Shown here: piece after piece, positions 7,753 to 14,849 of the stretch
Numbering within the stretch: position 1 is the first letter of the stretch
Layout of the letters: each line of letters opens with the position of its first letter
From: Caulobacter sp. Root1455
Lineage (GTDB): Bacteria; Pseudomonadota; Alphaproteobacteria; Caulobacterales; Caulobacteraceae
DNA length: 64,000 nt
NCBI RefSeq assembly: GCF_001426905.1
Contig: NZ_LMFQ01000022.1
Coordinates: forward strand, 124,147 to 188,146
Reading direction: 5' to 3'
Notes under the pieces: model-generated
What the model saw: the letters and a program-made list of their open reading frames with translations, nothing else
Databases searched by the model: none
What the model was told of the DNA's origin: nothing
Translations under genes and position numbers: made by a program

Positions 7753-7810
7753 CGTCATTCCCGCACTTGCGGCGGACAGAGGGGTTCCCGGCACAAGGGC
7801 GTGCGTCACC
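7753..7810. repeat. Family D palindrome remnant
   Basis: A degenerate copy: gtcattcccgcacttgcgg, then gcggacagaggggttccc and acaagggcg. It lacks the left-hand arm seen in the full copies at 25931 and 32472. Confidence 0.6.
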
Positions 7811-7919
7811 CGAGACCGACAATTGCTCGCGGCCGCGATCTGAAGGTCCGGATCGGGCTCCGCTGCAGATGGCGGGACGGGACCCGTCGCGGACGTCGCG
7901 CCGTGGGCCTTTTGCGCCC

Positions 7920-9464
7920 CTAGGGCTGCACCCCGAGCGCTCTCAATTGCTCGACCCCGTTGGTGTTCTTCGGGTTCAGCACCAGCGACTGGCGGTAGGC
8001 GGCGATCGCCAGGGCCTTGTCGCCGTTCTTGGCGTAGGCCTCGCCCAGGCTGTCGAAGGCGTTCCAGCTGTCCGCGTGGATCTCGGTGTCCAGCCGAAGC
8101 AGGGCGACCGCCGCGCCGATGTCGCCGTCGCCCATGCGCTGGTAGCCCCAACTCACCAGCTCGTCATCGGAGAGCATGAAGTCCGGCTCCCGGGCTTTGA
8201 AGTCCTGGTAGACGCTCGACGTCTTGCCGAAGCCCTGGCGGGCCAGTTCGGCGGCGAAAGCCGCGCGGGTGGGCGGCGCGCCCTGGCTGTGGGTCACGCG
8301 GGTGGTCAGCAGGTGGGCGGGCGCGCCGCTCTTGGCGGCCGGCAGGTCCAGGAACGCCCGGCTGGCCGCGTCGCCTTTCAGATAGGCGTCCAGGAACCGG
8401 CGGACATAGGTCTCCATCCAAGCGGTTGCGGTCGACAGCTCGTCCTTGTCGTACTCGTCGTAACGGCTGTCGCCCAGCAGGCGTTGGCCGAACATCACCG
8501 AGAAGTTCTCATGCACCATGGGGGCCAGCGTGACGCGGTAGACATCGGCATATTTCATGTGGTTGAGCGGGCTGGTCACTTCGTTGCGGCCCTCTGACAG
8601 CTCCTCGATCTCACGCGGCCGGGCGGCGACAAAGAGCAGCGGTGCGGTGGCGCGGGCCTGGGTGGCGTAGGCGGCCTGCTTGAGCAACTGGGGCCAGTAC
8701 CGGACCGAGCCATCCAGGGCGACCAGGGCGTCGATGCGGCTATCCTTGGCCGCGGCCAGGACATTGGCCAGGCCGCCCCAGCTATAGCCGATCACGGCCA
8801 GGCGGTTGGTGTCGGCCTGGGGCAGGCCATGGGCGTAGCCAATCAGGAATTCGATGTCGCCCGCCTGGGTCTCGACGCCCTCCAGGTCGGTTGTCATGTC
8901 GCGCTGAGCCTGACCCAGGCTGGGGCTCGCGATGACCACATAGCCCTGGCTGGCCAGGTATTCGCACAGGTCGGCGTTCTCGAACGCCCAGGCGCTGAAG
9001 CTAGGAGCGTAGATCACGACCGGGAACTTGCCTGATACGGCGGCGGCGTCACGATGGGCCTGCATCGGCGCGGCCAGCTCGGCCTTAGCGCGCTGCGGCG
9101 ACAGGGCGCCGGTCCGTTGCCGGGCGAACGCGGCCTCCAGGGCCGCGCGCTCGGCGGGCGTGTGTTCGAAATCGTCGTCGCTGGCGCCGATCTTGAGATA
9201 GTCGGCGACGGTCATAGTCGGCTCGGCGGTCTTTGCCGCAGGGTACCAGACAAAGGTCTGGATCGGCCGCGCTCGCTCTCCGGTGACCACCTTGCCCGTG
9301 GCGACGTCGGTGAGCCCCCGATAGGCGCGGGAGAAATCGTATTGCTCGACGACCTTCAGTCCCACCGCGTGCGGGCCGGGCGGGTTCGCGCGGGTAAAGT
9401 TAGAGTCTGCGAGGCCAACGGACGGTGCGGCAAGAAGCACCAGCAACAAAAACAATACGCGCAT
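7920..9464 (-). CDS. Secreted alpha/beta hydrolase with C-terminal TPR
   Basis: A 514-residue protein from the ATG at 9464. Residues 1-19 form a signal peptide (MRVLFLLLVLLAAPSVGLA). The alpha/beta-hydrolase domain has nucleophile S228 in VIGYSWGG. D251 (ALDGS) follows a core strand; H318 (PMVHEN) is a candidate charge-relay histidine. The N-terminal portion (RPIQTFVWYPA, FPVVIYAPSFSAW) resembles dienelactone or platelet-activating-factor acetylhydrolase-like enzymes. About residues 435-510 carry one or two TPR units (SWNAFDSLGEAYAKNGDKAL), a fusion that may mediate contacts. The natural ester or lipid substrate cannot be read from sequence. It is monocistronic. Confidence 0.82.
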   Translation of the reverse strand: MRVLFLLLVLLAAPSVGLADSNFTRANPPGPHAVGLKVVEQYDFSRAYRGLTDVATGKVVTGERARPIQTFVWYPAAKTAEPTMTVADYLKIGASDDDFEHTPAERAALEAAFARQRTGALSPQRAKAELAAPMQAHRDAAAVSGKFPVVIYAPSFSAWAFENADLCEYLASQGYVVIASPSLGQAQRDMTTDLEGVETQAGDIEFLIGYAHGLPQADTNRLAVIGYSWGGLANVLAAAKDSRIDALVALDGSVRYWPQLLKQAAYATQARATAPLLFVAARPREIEELSEGRNEVTSPLNHMKYADVYRVTLAPMVHENFSVMFGQRLLGDSRYDEYDKDELSTATAWMETYVRRFLDAYLKGDAASRAFLDLPAAKSGAPAHLLTTRVTHSQGAPPTRAAFAAELARQGFGKTSSVYQDFKAREPDFMLSDDELVSWGYQRMGDGDIGAAVALLRLDTEIHADSWNAFDSLGEAYAKNGDKALAIAAYRQSLVLNPKNTNGVEQLRALGVQP

Positions 9465-9744
9465 GTCTTTCCCCTCGGGCGGGGCAGCCATGGCCGCGTT
9501 CCCGAACGGCGCCAACTAAAGCTTCTGTAATGTGAAGCTGTGAGACCCAGGCGCCCGTATCGCCAGCAGGCGCGCCGGGTGCTTGCCTTTTTCCACCCCG
9601 AACAACGATCAGCATGTCCGCGCTCAGCGCCGGCGGCGGACATTGTCGGTCGCGGTGGATCCCGTCATTTCAGGGCGGGAATGACGGATCAAAGGGATGG
9701 CTCGGAGACGGGCCGAGCCGTTCAAAGTGCTGAATGCGACCGCC
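9465..9744. other. Intergenic region, 280 bp
   Basis: It holds the hydrolase promoter region and a short family D-like remnant (cagggcgggaatgacggat, near 9669). No supported gene was seen; small frames here lack codon character. Confidence 0.5.
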
Positions 9745-10428
9745 CTACCCCGCGATCGGCGACAGGGTCTTCAGCTTGTTCAGGCCCTTGACGCTGTTCT
9801 TGGCCCAGGACTCGACCTGCCGGTCGAAGTCCATGCGGTTGGTGACCCGGTTGCGCCATTCCATCGTGAAGTCGTCGATCGTGCGGTCGTCGACCACCCG
9901 GCCCAGCAGGGATCCGGTCAGCGAGTCCCGCGCCTCCACCACCAGGGTGATCTCGCCGGCGTCGCGGCTGTAGGTGCGCACGTTCGCCGGGCCCATGACG
10001 TCCGGCGCGCGGACGATGATGTCGATCAGGGAGGTGCGCACCCGCAGAACGTCGGACGCCGGCTCGGTCACCACCGGATAGCCGCCCGCCGTATAGGCCT
10101 TCTGCAGGATCTCGGCGGCGGACTTGCGGCCCTCCTCGATCATGCGCTGGATGTCCCGGTCGGTGACCTCCAGCGAGGTCGACCTCTGGTTATTGTTGTA
10201 GTCGCGCCGCCAGTTCTTCTCGAACGCGATCTCGGTCGGGTCGAGGATCACCTTGGTGTAGCCGCGAAAGTCGGCGCCGGGCCGCAGATAGACCTTGTCG
10301 AACCGCTTGGCCTTGACCTTGACCAGCCCGTCCCACTCGGCCCCCGGCTTGGCCGCCAGGGCGGGCCGGGCGGCGGCGGTCATCGCGAGGCTGGTGAGGG
10401 CCAGGGCGGCGAAATGGCGTCTGTCCAT
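9745..10428 (-). CDS. DUF3313 family exported protein
   Basis: A 227-residue protein with an N-terminal signal peptide (MDRRHFAALALTSLAMTAAA, cleavage near ALAA|KP). The mature part contains VYLRPGADFRGYTKVILDP and VEARDSLTGSLLGRVVDDR, matching DUF3313 envelope proteins, many of which are lipoproteins. No lipobox cysteine is visible here, so this member is probably periplasmic. The RR pair near the start is not a full Tat motif. Function is unassigned. Confidence 0.78.
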   Translation of the reverse strand: MDRRHFAALALTSLAMTAAARPALAAKPGAEWDGLVKVKAKRFDKVYLRPGADFRGYTKVILDPTEIAFEKNWRRDYNNNQRSTSLEVTDRDIQRMIEEGRKSAAEILQKAYTAGGYPVVTEPASDVLRVRTSLIDIIVRAPDVMGPANVRTYSRDAGEITLVVEARDSLTGSLLGRVVDDRTIDDFTMEWRNRVTNRMDFDRQVESWAKNSVKGLNKLKTLSPIAG

Positions 10429-10535
10429 GGTCGGGCTCCGGATCTGCTCCGCCGGGACGATCCGGCCGTGACCTTAAGGTGTAAATCGGTGGAAACCCGG
10501 AATTGGCTCGGTTCAGCATGGCGGCCGGGCTCGCC

Positions 10536-10570
10536 CTTGAAACCCTCTCCCCATGGAAGAGGGTTTCAAG
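10536..10570 (-). terminator. Hairpin after the UPF0260 gene
   Basis: A perfect 13-base stem (cttgaaaccctct paired with agagggtttcaag) with a 9-base loop. It lies just beyond the stop of the UPF0260 gene and before DUF3313. No strong U-tract follows, so it may terminate weakly or stabilise the transcript end. Confidence 0.55.
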
Positions 10571-10572
10571 GC

Positions 10573-11058
10573 TCAGTCCTCGGGGTCGTAGATCACGTCG
10601 CTCTTGTCGTACATCAGGTCGGTGGCCACGAAGTCCAGCGCATCTTCAGGATCGCTGAACGACAGCTCCGACACCGTCTGGTCGCGCACCGAGATCCCGG
10701 CCTTGTGGGTGCTCTCCGGATCGCCGGTGATCAGCGGATGCCACAGCGGCAGGCTCTTGCCCTCGTGCAGCCGGCGATAGGCGCAGGAGGGCGGCATCCA
10801 CTCCAGGGTCTCGATGTTGTGCGGCGTCAGCTTGATGCAGTCGGGCACGGTCTTGCGGCGGTTGGGATAGTCCTTGCAGGTGCAGCGGTGCTCGTCGAAC
10901 AGCTGGCAATGCACCCGCGTGGGGATGATCTCGCCGGTGTCTTCGTCTTCGAAGCGAACCAGGCAGCAAAGGCCGCAGCCGTCGCATAGACTCTCCCACT
11001 CGGGGACGGTCATCTGATTTAGGGACTTCGTCTCCCAGAAAGGTTTGCGCGCCATCAT
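10573..11058 (-). CDS. UPF0260 / YcgN family cysteine-cluster protein
   Basis: A 161-residue protein beginning MMARKPFWETKSLNQM; starts at 11058 or 11055 are equally possible, with AGGACG upstream. It has the family cysteine pattern: CDGCGLCC near 25-32, then CQLF, CTCKDYPNRRKTVPDC and MPPSCAYRRL. These probably bind a metal or iron-sulfur cluster. YcgN proteins are conserved in proteobacteria, but the biochemical role is not known. It is divergent from the penicillin-binding protein gene, with a gap of only about 70 bases. Confidence 0.93.
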   Translation of the reverse strand: MMARKPFWETKSLNQMTVPEWESLCDGCGLCCLVRFEDEDTGEIIPTRVHCQLFDEHRCTCKDYPNRRKTVPDCIKLTPHNIETLEWMPPSCAYRRLHEGKSLPLWHPLITGDPESTHKAGISVRDQTVSELSFSDPEDALDFVATDLMYDKSDVIYDPED

Positions 11059-11126
11059 CCCGGCGTCCTAAACCCTATTCGCCCTCTCTTCAAACGGGAT
11101 GGGACCAAAGTGACCGGGGGGCCGAC

Positions 11127-13277
11127 TTGAACGACTGGACGCTGCCGCCCTATCGCTTCGACGATGGGCCCAAGGGCCAACAGCCCGCGCGGCCCGCGGA
11201 ATTCGCCTCGGCGCCGCCGCCGCCGCCGTCCGAACCGCCCCCGCCTCCCCCTGGGCGGCGCCCGCCGGAAGAGCCCTTCCGCGCCGACCTCAAGCACGCC
11301 AAGGCCAAGCGCGGCCGGTGGATCTGGTGGACCCTGGCCGTCGTCGTCCTGCTGGCCCTGCTGACCGCCGCCTCGGGCGCCGGCTATGTCTGGTGGAAGT
11401 ACCTGCGCGACGCCCCGCCCCTGCCGTCGCGCGAGGCGCTGTTCGCGGTCAACCGCGCGCCCGGCATTCGGTTCGAGGACCGCAACGGCCAGGTGATCGC
11501 CACCCGCGGTCCGCGCTACGGCCGGCGCATCACCCTGGGAACGGTGCCCAACTACGTGCCCCAGGCCTTCCTGGCGGCCGAGGACCGGCGGTTCTACAAG
11601 CACGGCCCCATCGACCTGTACGGCATCGTCCGGGCGCTGAACGTCAACCGCAAGGCCGGCCGCACCGTGCAGGGTGCCTCGACCCTGACCCAGCAGCTGG
11701 CCAAGGGCCTGTTCCTGACCCCCGACCGGATCACCAAGCGCAAGGTGCAGGAGATGTACCTGGCCTGGAAGCTGGAGCGGGTGCTGACCAAGGACGAGAT
11801 CCTGGAGCTGTATCTGAACCGGGTCTATTTCGGGGCCGGCACCTATGGCGTCGACGGCGCGTCCCAGACCTATTTCAACAAGCCGGCCAGCCAGCTGACC
11901 CTGTCCGAGGCCGCCCTGCTGGCCAGCCTGCCCAAGGCGCCCTCGCGCATGGCCCTGACCCGCGACATGAGCCGCGCCCTGGCCCGCTCGCGCCTGATCC
12001 TGACCAGCATGCGCAAGGAAGGCTGGATCACCGCCGAGCAGGAGAGCCAGGCCCTGGACAACACCCCGCGCCTGTCGCCCCTGGCCATCCAGGACGAGGG
12101 CGACTACGGCTGGGTGCTGGACTACGCCACCAGCGAGGCTGTGCGCATCGCCGGCCAGAACGCCCCGGACCTGGTTGTGCGCCTGACCATCGACCCGCGC
12201 CTGCAGCATGTGGGCGTCGAGACCGTCCGCCAGGCCATCGCCATCGGCGGCGAGGGCGCCGGGGCCCGCCAGGCGGCCCTGCTGTCGCTGTCGGCCGACG
12301 GGGCCGTGCGGGCCATGGTCGGCGGGACCGACTATATCGAAAGCCCGTTCAACCGCGCCGTCCAGGCCCGCCGCCAGCCGGGCTCGACCTTCAAGCCGTT
12401 CGTCTACGCCGCCGCCCTGGAGAAGGGCGTGCTGCCCAGCGACATCCGCGTCGACGGGCCGGTGCAGTTCGGCGACTGGAAGCCCGAGAACTACGCCGGC
12501 GGCTATCGCGGCCCGATGACCGTGCAGGACGCCCTGGTCAATTCGATCAACACCGTCGCCGTCAAGCTGGCCCAGGAGGCCGGCGGCCCGGCGATCGGCG
12601 ACCTGGCCCGGCGTTTTGGAATAACGAGCCTGCCCTCCAATCCCGACCTGTCGGTGGCGCTGGGGGCCTATGAGGTGAACCTGCTGCAGCTGACCTCGGG
12701 CTTCCAGGTGTTCCAGCAGGGCGGCGCCCGCGTGCAGCCCTATGTGATCGAGAGCATCGCCACCCAGGGCGGCGAGCCGATCTTCACCCACACCGCCCCG
12801 GCCGCGCCGCCCAGCGTCTACGACATCAGCAAGGCCAGCATGATGGTCAAGATGATGATGAAGGTGGTCGAGGTCGGCACCGCCAAGCGGGCGGCGTTTG
12901 GCCGGCCGGCGGCGGGCAAGACCGGCACCAGCCAGAACTGGCGCGACGCCTGGTTCGTGGGCTTCACGCCCGACTATGTGACCGGGGTCTGGGTGGGCAA
13001 TGACGACAACCGGCCGATGAACCGGGTGGTCGGGGGCGACATCCCGGCCAGCATCTGGCGGCGCTACATGCTGGCGGCCCACGAGGGGCTGGCGGTGCGC
13101 GACTTCCCCTGGTTGCTGCCCGATCCCGAGCCCCTGTCGACGCCCGATCCGCGCAACGGCTTCTACGAGACCCTGGGCGCCGAGTTCGCCCGCTCGGCCT
13201 CGGAGCTGGAGCCGGCGGCGACGCCGGAGGGGGCGGCGACGACGACGGGCGGGGCGCCGGAGCAGCTGCCGTACTAG
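11127..13277 (+). CDS. Bifunctional penicillin-binding protein (class A, GT51 + transpeptidase)
   Basis: A 716-residue inner-membrane murein synthase. Residues 25-50 are a proline-rich cytoplasmic tail and 66-86 a transmembrane helix. The GT51 domain has E152 in AAEDRRFYKH, then GASTLTQQLAKGLF and RKVQEMYLAWKLER. The transpeptidase has S420-TFK, S473-IN and K598-TGTS. All catalytic motifs are present. The frame opens at a TTG (11127); no in-frame ATG or GTG lies before conserved sequence, so a TTG start is inferred. The C-terminus (SELEPAATPEGAATTTGG) is low complexity. Caulobacters encode several such enzymes, and I cannot say which paralogue this is. Confidence 0.92.
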   Translation: MNDWTLPPYRFDDGPKGQQPARPAEFASAPPPPPSEPPPPPPGRRPPEEPFRADLKHAKAKRGRWIWWTLAVVVLLALLTAASGAGYVWWKYLRDAPPLPSREALFAVNRAPGIRFEDRNGQVIATRGPRYGRRITLGTVPNYVPQAFLAAEDRRFYKHGPIDLYGIVRALNVNRKAGRTVQGASTLTQQLAKGLFLTPDRITKRKVQEMYLAWKLERVLTKDEILELYLNRVYFGAGTYGVDGASQTYFNKPASQLTLSEAALLASLPKAPSRMALTRDMSRALARSRLILTSMRKEGWITAEQESQALDNTPRLSPLAIQDEGDYGWVLDYATSEAVRIAGQNAPDLVVRLTIDPRLQHVGVETVRQAIAIGGEGAGARQAALLSLSADGAVRAMVGGTDYIESPFNRAVQARRQPGSTFKPFVYAAALEKGVLPSDIRVDGPVQFGDWKPENYAGGYRGPMTVQDALVNSINTVAVKLAQEAGGPAIGDLARRFGITSLPSNPDLSVALGAYEVNLLQLTSGFQVFQQGGARVQPYVIESIATQGGEPIFTHTAPAAPPSVYDISKASMMVKMMMKVVEVGTAKRAAFGRPAAGKTGTSQNWRDAWFVGFTPDYVTGVWVGNDDNRPMNRVVGGDIPASIWRRYMLAAHEGLAVRDFPWLLPDPEPLSTPDPRNGFYETLGAEFARSASELEPAATPEGAATTTGGAPEQLPY

Positions 13278-13366
13278 GGTATGCAGACGTTCAGCATACG
13301 GACGGTTTTCAATTTCCGCCGTTCCCGCTCAGGACTGCCGGAGGCGCGCCTCTGACACTTGCAACA

Positions 13367-14113
13367 TCAAGCGGCCTCGGCGAGCTGGCGATATTGCTGA
13401 TCCGGCGCGGCGTCCTCGATCACATTCGCAGCCTGCGAGAGAACAGCTAGGAGCGTTCCCATGCTGCGCTTGCTTTCAACTGACGCCGCCCGTGTCGGCG
13501 CGTCTTCGCGAAGCGCCAGATCGTGAAACTTCATCGACGTAGATGCGACGGAGTTGGCGTGGGTGGTCACGGCGTCGAAAACGGCGAGGTGATCGCCGCG
13601 CTGCACCAGGGCATCGACCGTCCACTCGGTCGAAGATGCTCCCGTTATCTGTGCGTGTTTAGCGGTGTTCGGGAAGATCTTTTTGAGGCGGGCGTACAGT
13701 CGGTCGGATCGCTCGGCTACCTTCCGCTCGTTGGCCCGCTCTATGGCGAGAATGACCGAAGCCTGGGAGCAGTTTGCCACTAGCCGTACAGCTGCCCCTA
13801 GCTGCCCCATGGCAACGCGGGGTATGAAAAGGTGCCGTTTTTCGTAGATCACTCCGAACTCTTCGGAGAGTTCATTAGCCGCGCGACCGAACGAGTTGCC
13901 GACATCGCCAGCGTAAGCTTCGCGGAAGCCAGAACCTAGATCGGAAACGGAGAAGGTTTCGCCTTCACCAGCAATGCCAACTGACGCGAAGGCGCCACTT
14001 GGGTACAGCAGGGGCGTCTGCACATCCCAGCCACCCTGAGTTGGTCGGTACTGCACAAGTCCCCCCACGATGCGGGAGATGTTTTGTTCCATGAGAAGCG
14101 CGTTGTCGATCAC
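13367..14113 (-). CDS. Unidentified protein, DUF1828-like N-terminus (second gene of coupled pair)
   Basis: A 248-residue protein from a GTG start at 14113 (MIDNALLMEQNISRIVGGLV). The start overlaps the stop of the preceding gene as GTGA, so the pair is probably translationally coupled. Residues 20-110 (VQTPLLYPSGAFASVGIAG, FSVSDLGSGFREAY, EFGVIYEKRHLFIPRV) recall the DUF1828 pattern of a beta-rich domain with a conserved SD-G motif. The C-terminal half is helical and charged. Base composition is lower in GC than the flanks, suggesting acquisition. The function is not known to me; a toxin-antitoxin or defence role is speculation from the two-gene format. Confidence 0.72.
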   Translation of the reverse strand: MIDNALLMEQNISRIVGGLVQYRPTQGGWDVQTPLLYPSGAFASVGIAGEGETFSVSDLGSGFREAYAGDVGNSFGRAANELSEEFGVIYEKRHLFIPRVAMGQLGAAVRLVANCSQASVILAIERANERKVAERSDRLYARLKKIFPNTAKHAQITGASSTEWTVDALVQRGDHLAVFDAVTTHANSVASTSMKFHDLALREDAPTRAASVESKRSMGTLLAVLSQAANVIEDAAPDQQYRQLAEAA

Positions 14114-14625
14114 GTCGTTTCTCCAAAAAGGTCGGATTCCCACGGAGGAATGGGAAGAATGTTAAGGTTTTGAATATTAAATCTTCCTGCGCAAAAGTCA
14201 AGTAGCTCGCTAAAATTATGCGGCTCTGGATCAATAGGCCGAGCAATTCTCAAGTTTCCCTTCCGCATCTCATCACCACTTGCACCAACATTTAGGTAAA
14301 AGTCGTGGTAGTGACTGTGCGGTATCTCAAGACCTTGCAACTCCACCGGACCCTTCATTGGATTTTGGTGCGGTGTAGTTGCCCAGCATACTCGCTCTAG
14401 CTGCCCGCCGCTGCGCTTGCCCGGCCGCTTTACTTCGAGCTGCATGACAATGGCTGCGTCTGGGCGCAGCACCCGGCCAGAGGACCGCAGATAGAGACCC
14501 TCTTGTGTAACCCCAGCGATTTCCAGTGGAGCGAAGAGTACTAATTCCCGCCCATTCCGCGCCCACTTTGGGACGGCGGACAGGAGCTTTGGGGCCTCAA
14601 ATATCTCGGTTAGCGATAGCGGCAT
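14110..14625 (-). CDS. Unidentified protein (first gene of coupled low-GC pair)
   Basis: A 171-residue protein starting MPLSLTEIFEAPKLLSAVP. Notable stretches are LEVKRPGKRSGGQLERVCW, and GLEIPHSHYHDFYLNVGAS with three histidines; the end is IPPWESDLFGETT. There is no signal peptide or membrane segment. I do not recognise the family. GC is visibly lower and codon use less biased than in neighbouring genes. It overlaps the next gene by four bases. The pair stands alone between a penicillin-binding protein gene and a histidine kinase gene. Confidence 0.7.
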   Translation of the reverse strand: MPLSLTEIFEAPKLLSAVPKWARNGRELVLFAPLEIAGVTQEGLYLRSSGRVLRPDAAIVMQLEVKRPGKRSGGQLERVCWATTPHQNPMKGPVELQGLEIPHSHYHDFYLNVGASGDEMRKGNLRIARPIDPEPHNFSELLDFCAGRFNIQNLNILPIPPWESDLFGETT

Positions 14626-14849
14626 CCATATCCCCCAGGATGCCGATACTGACCCGCCAGCCTCGCGCGATCAACCTAGACCGGCGCCATCCAACCTTTG
14701 GTTCGCCTAAGGGGCGAAATTCACCATCAGCCCCCTGGCCGCAGGCGGACCTTCAGATTGGCCTGGCAGGGCATTGTCTGTCACGGCGAACATCCGTCCT
14801 TGTGGCGGGAATCTCGGCAGGCTCGGGAGACTGCGCTCCCCGCCCCCCA

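Noticed and set aside
9356-9643. A 95-codon minus-strand frame upstream of the alpha/beta hydrolase
   Set aside because: It overlaps the hydrolase signal peptide region in another frame and has Arg/Trp/Pro-rich shadow composition.
10361-10428. Tat signal on the DUF3313 protein (MDRRHF)
   Set aside because: Only the RR pair is present. The rest of the S-R-R-x-F-L-K pattern is missing, so an ordinary signal peptide is the simpler reading.
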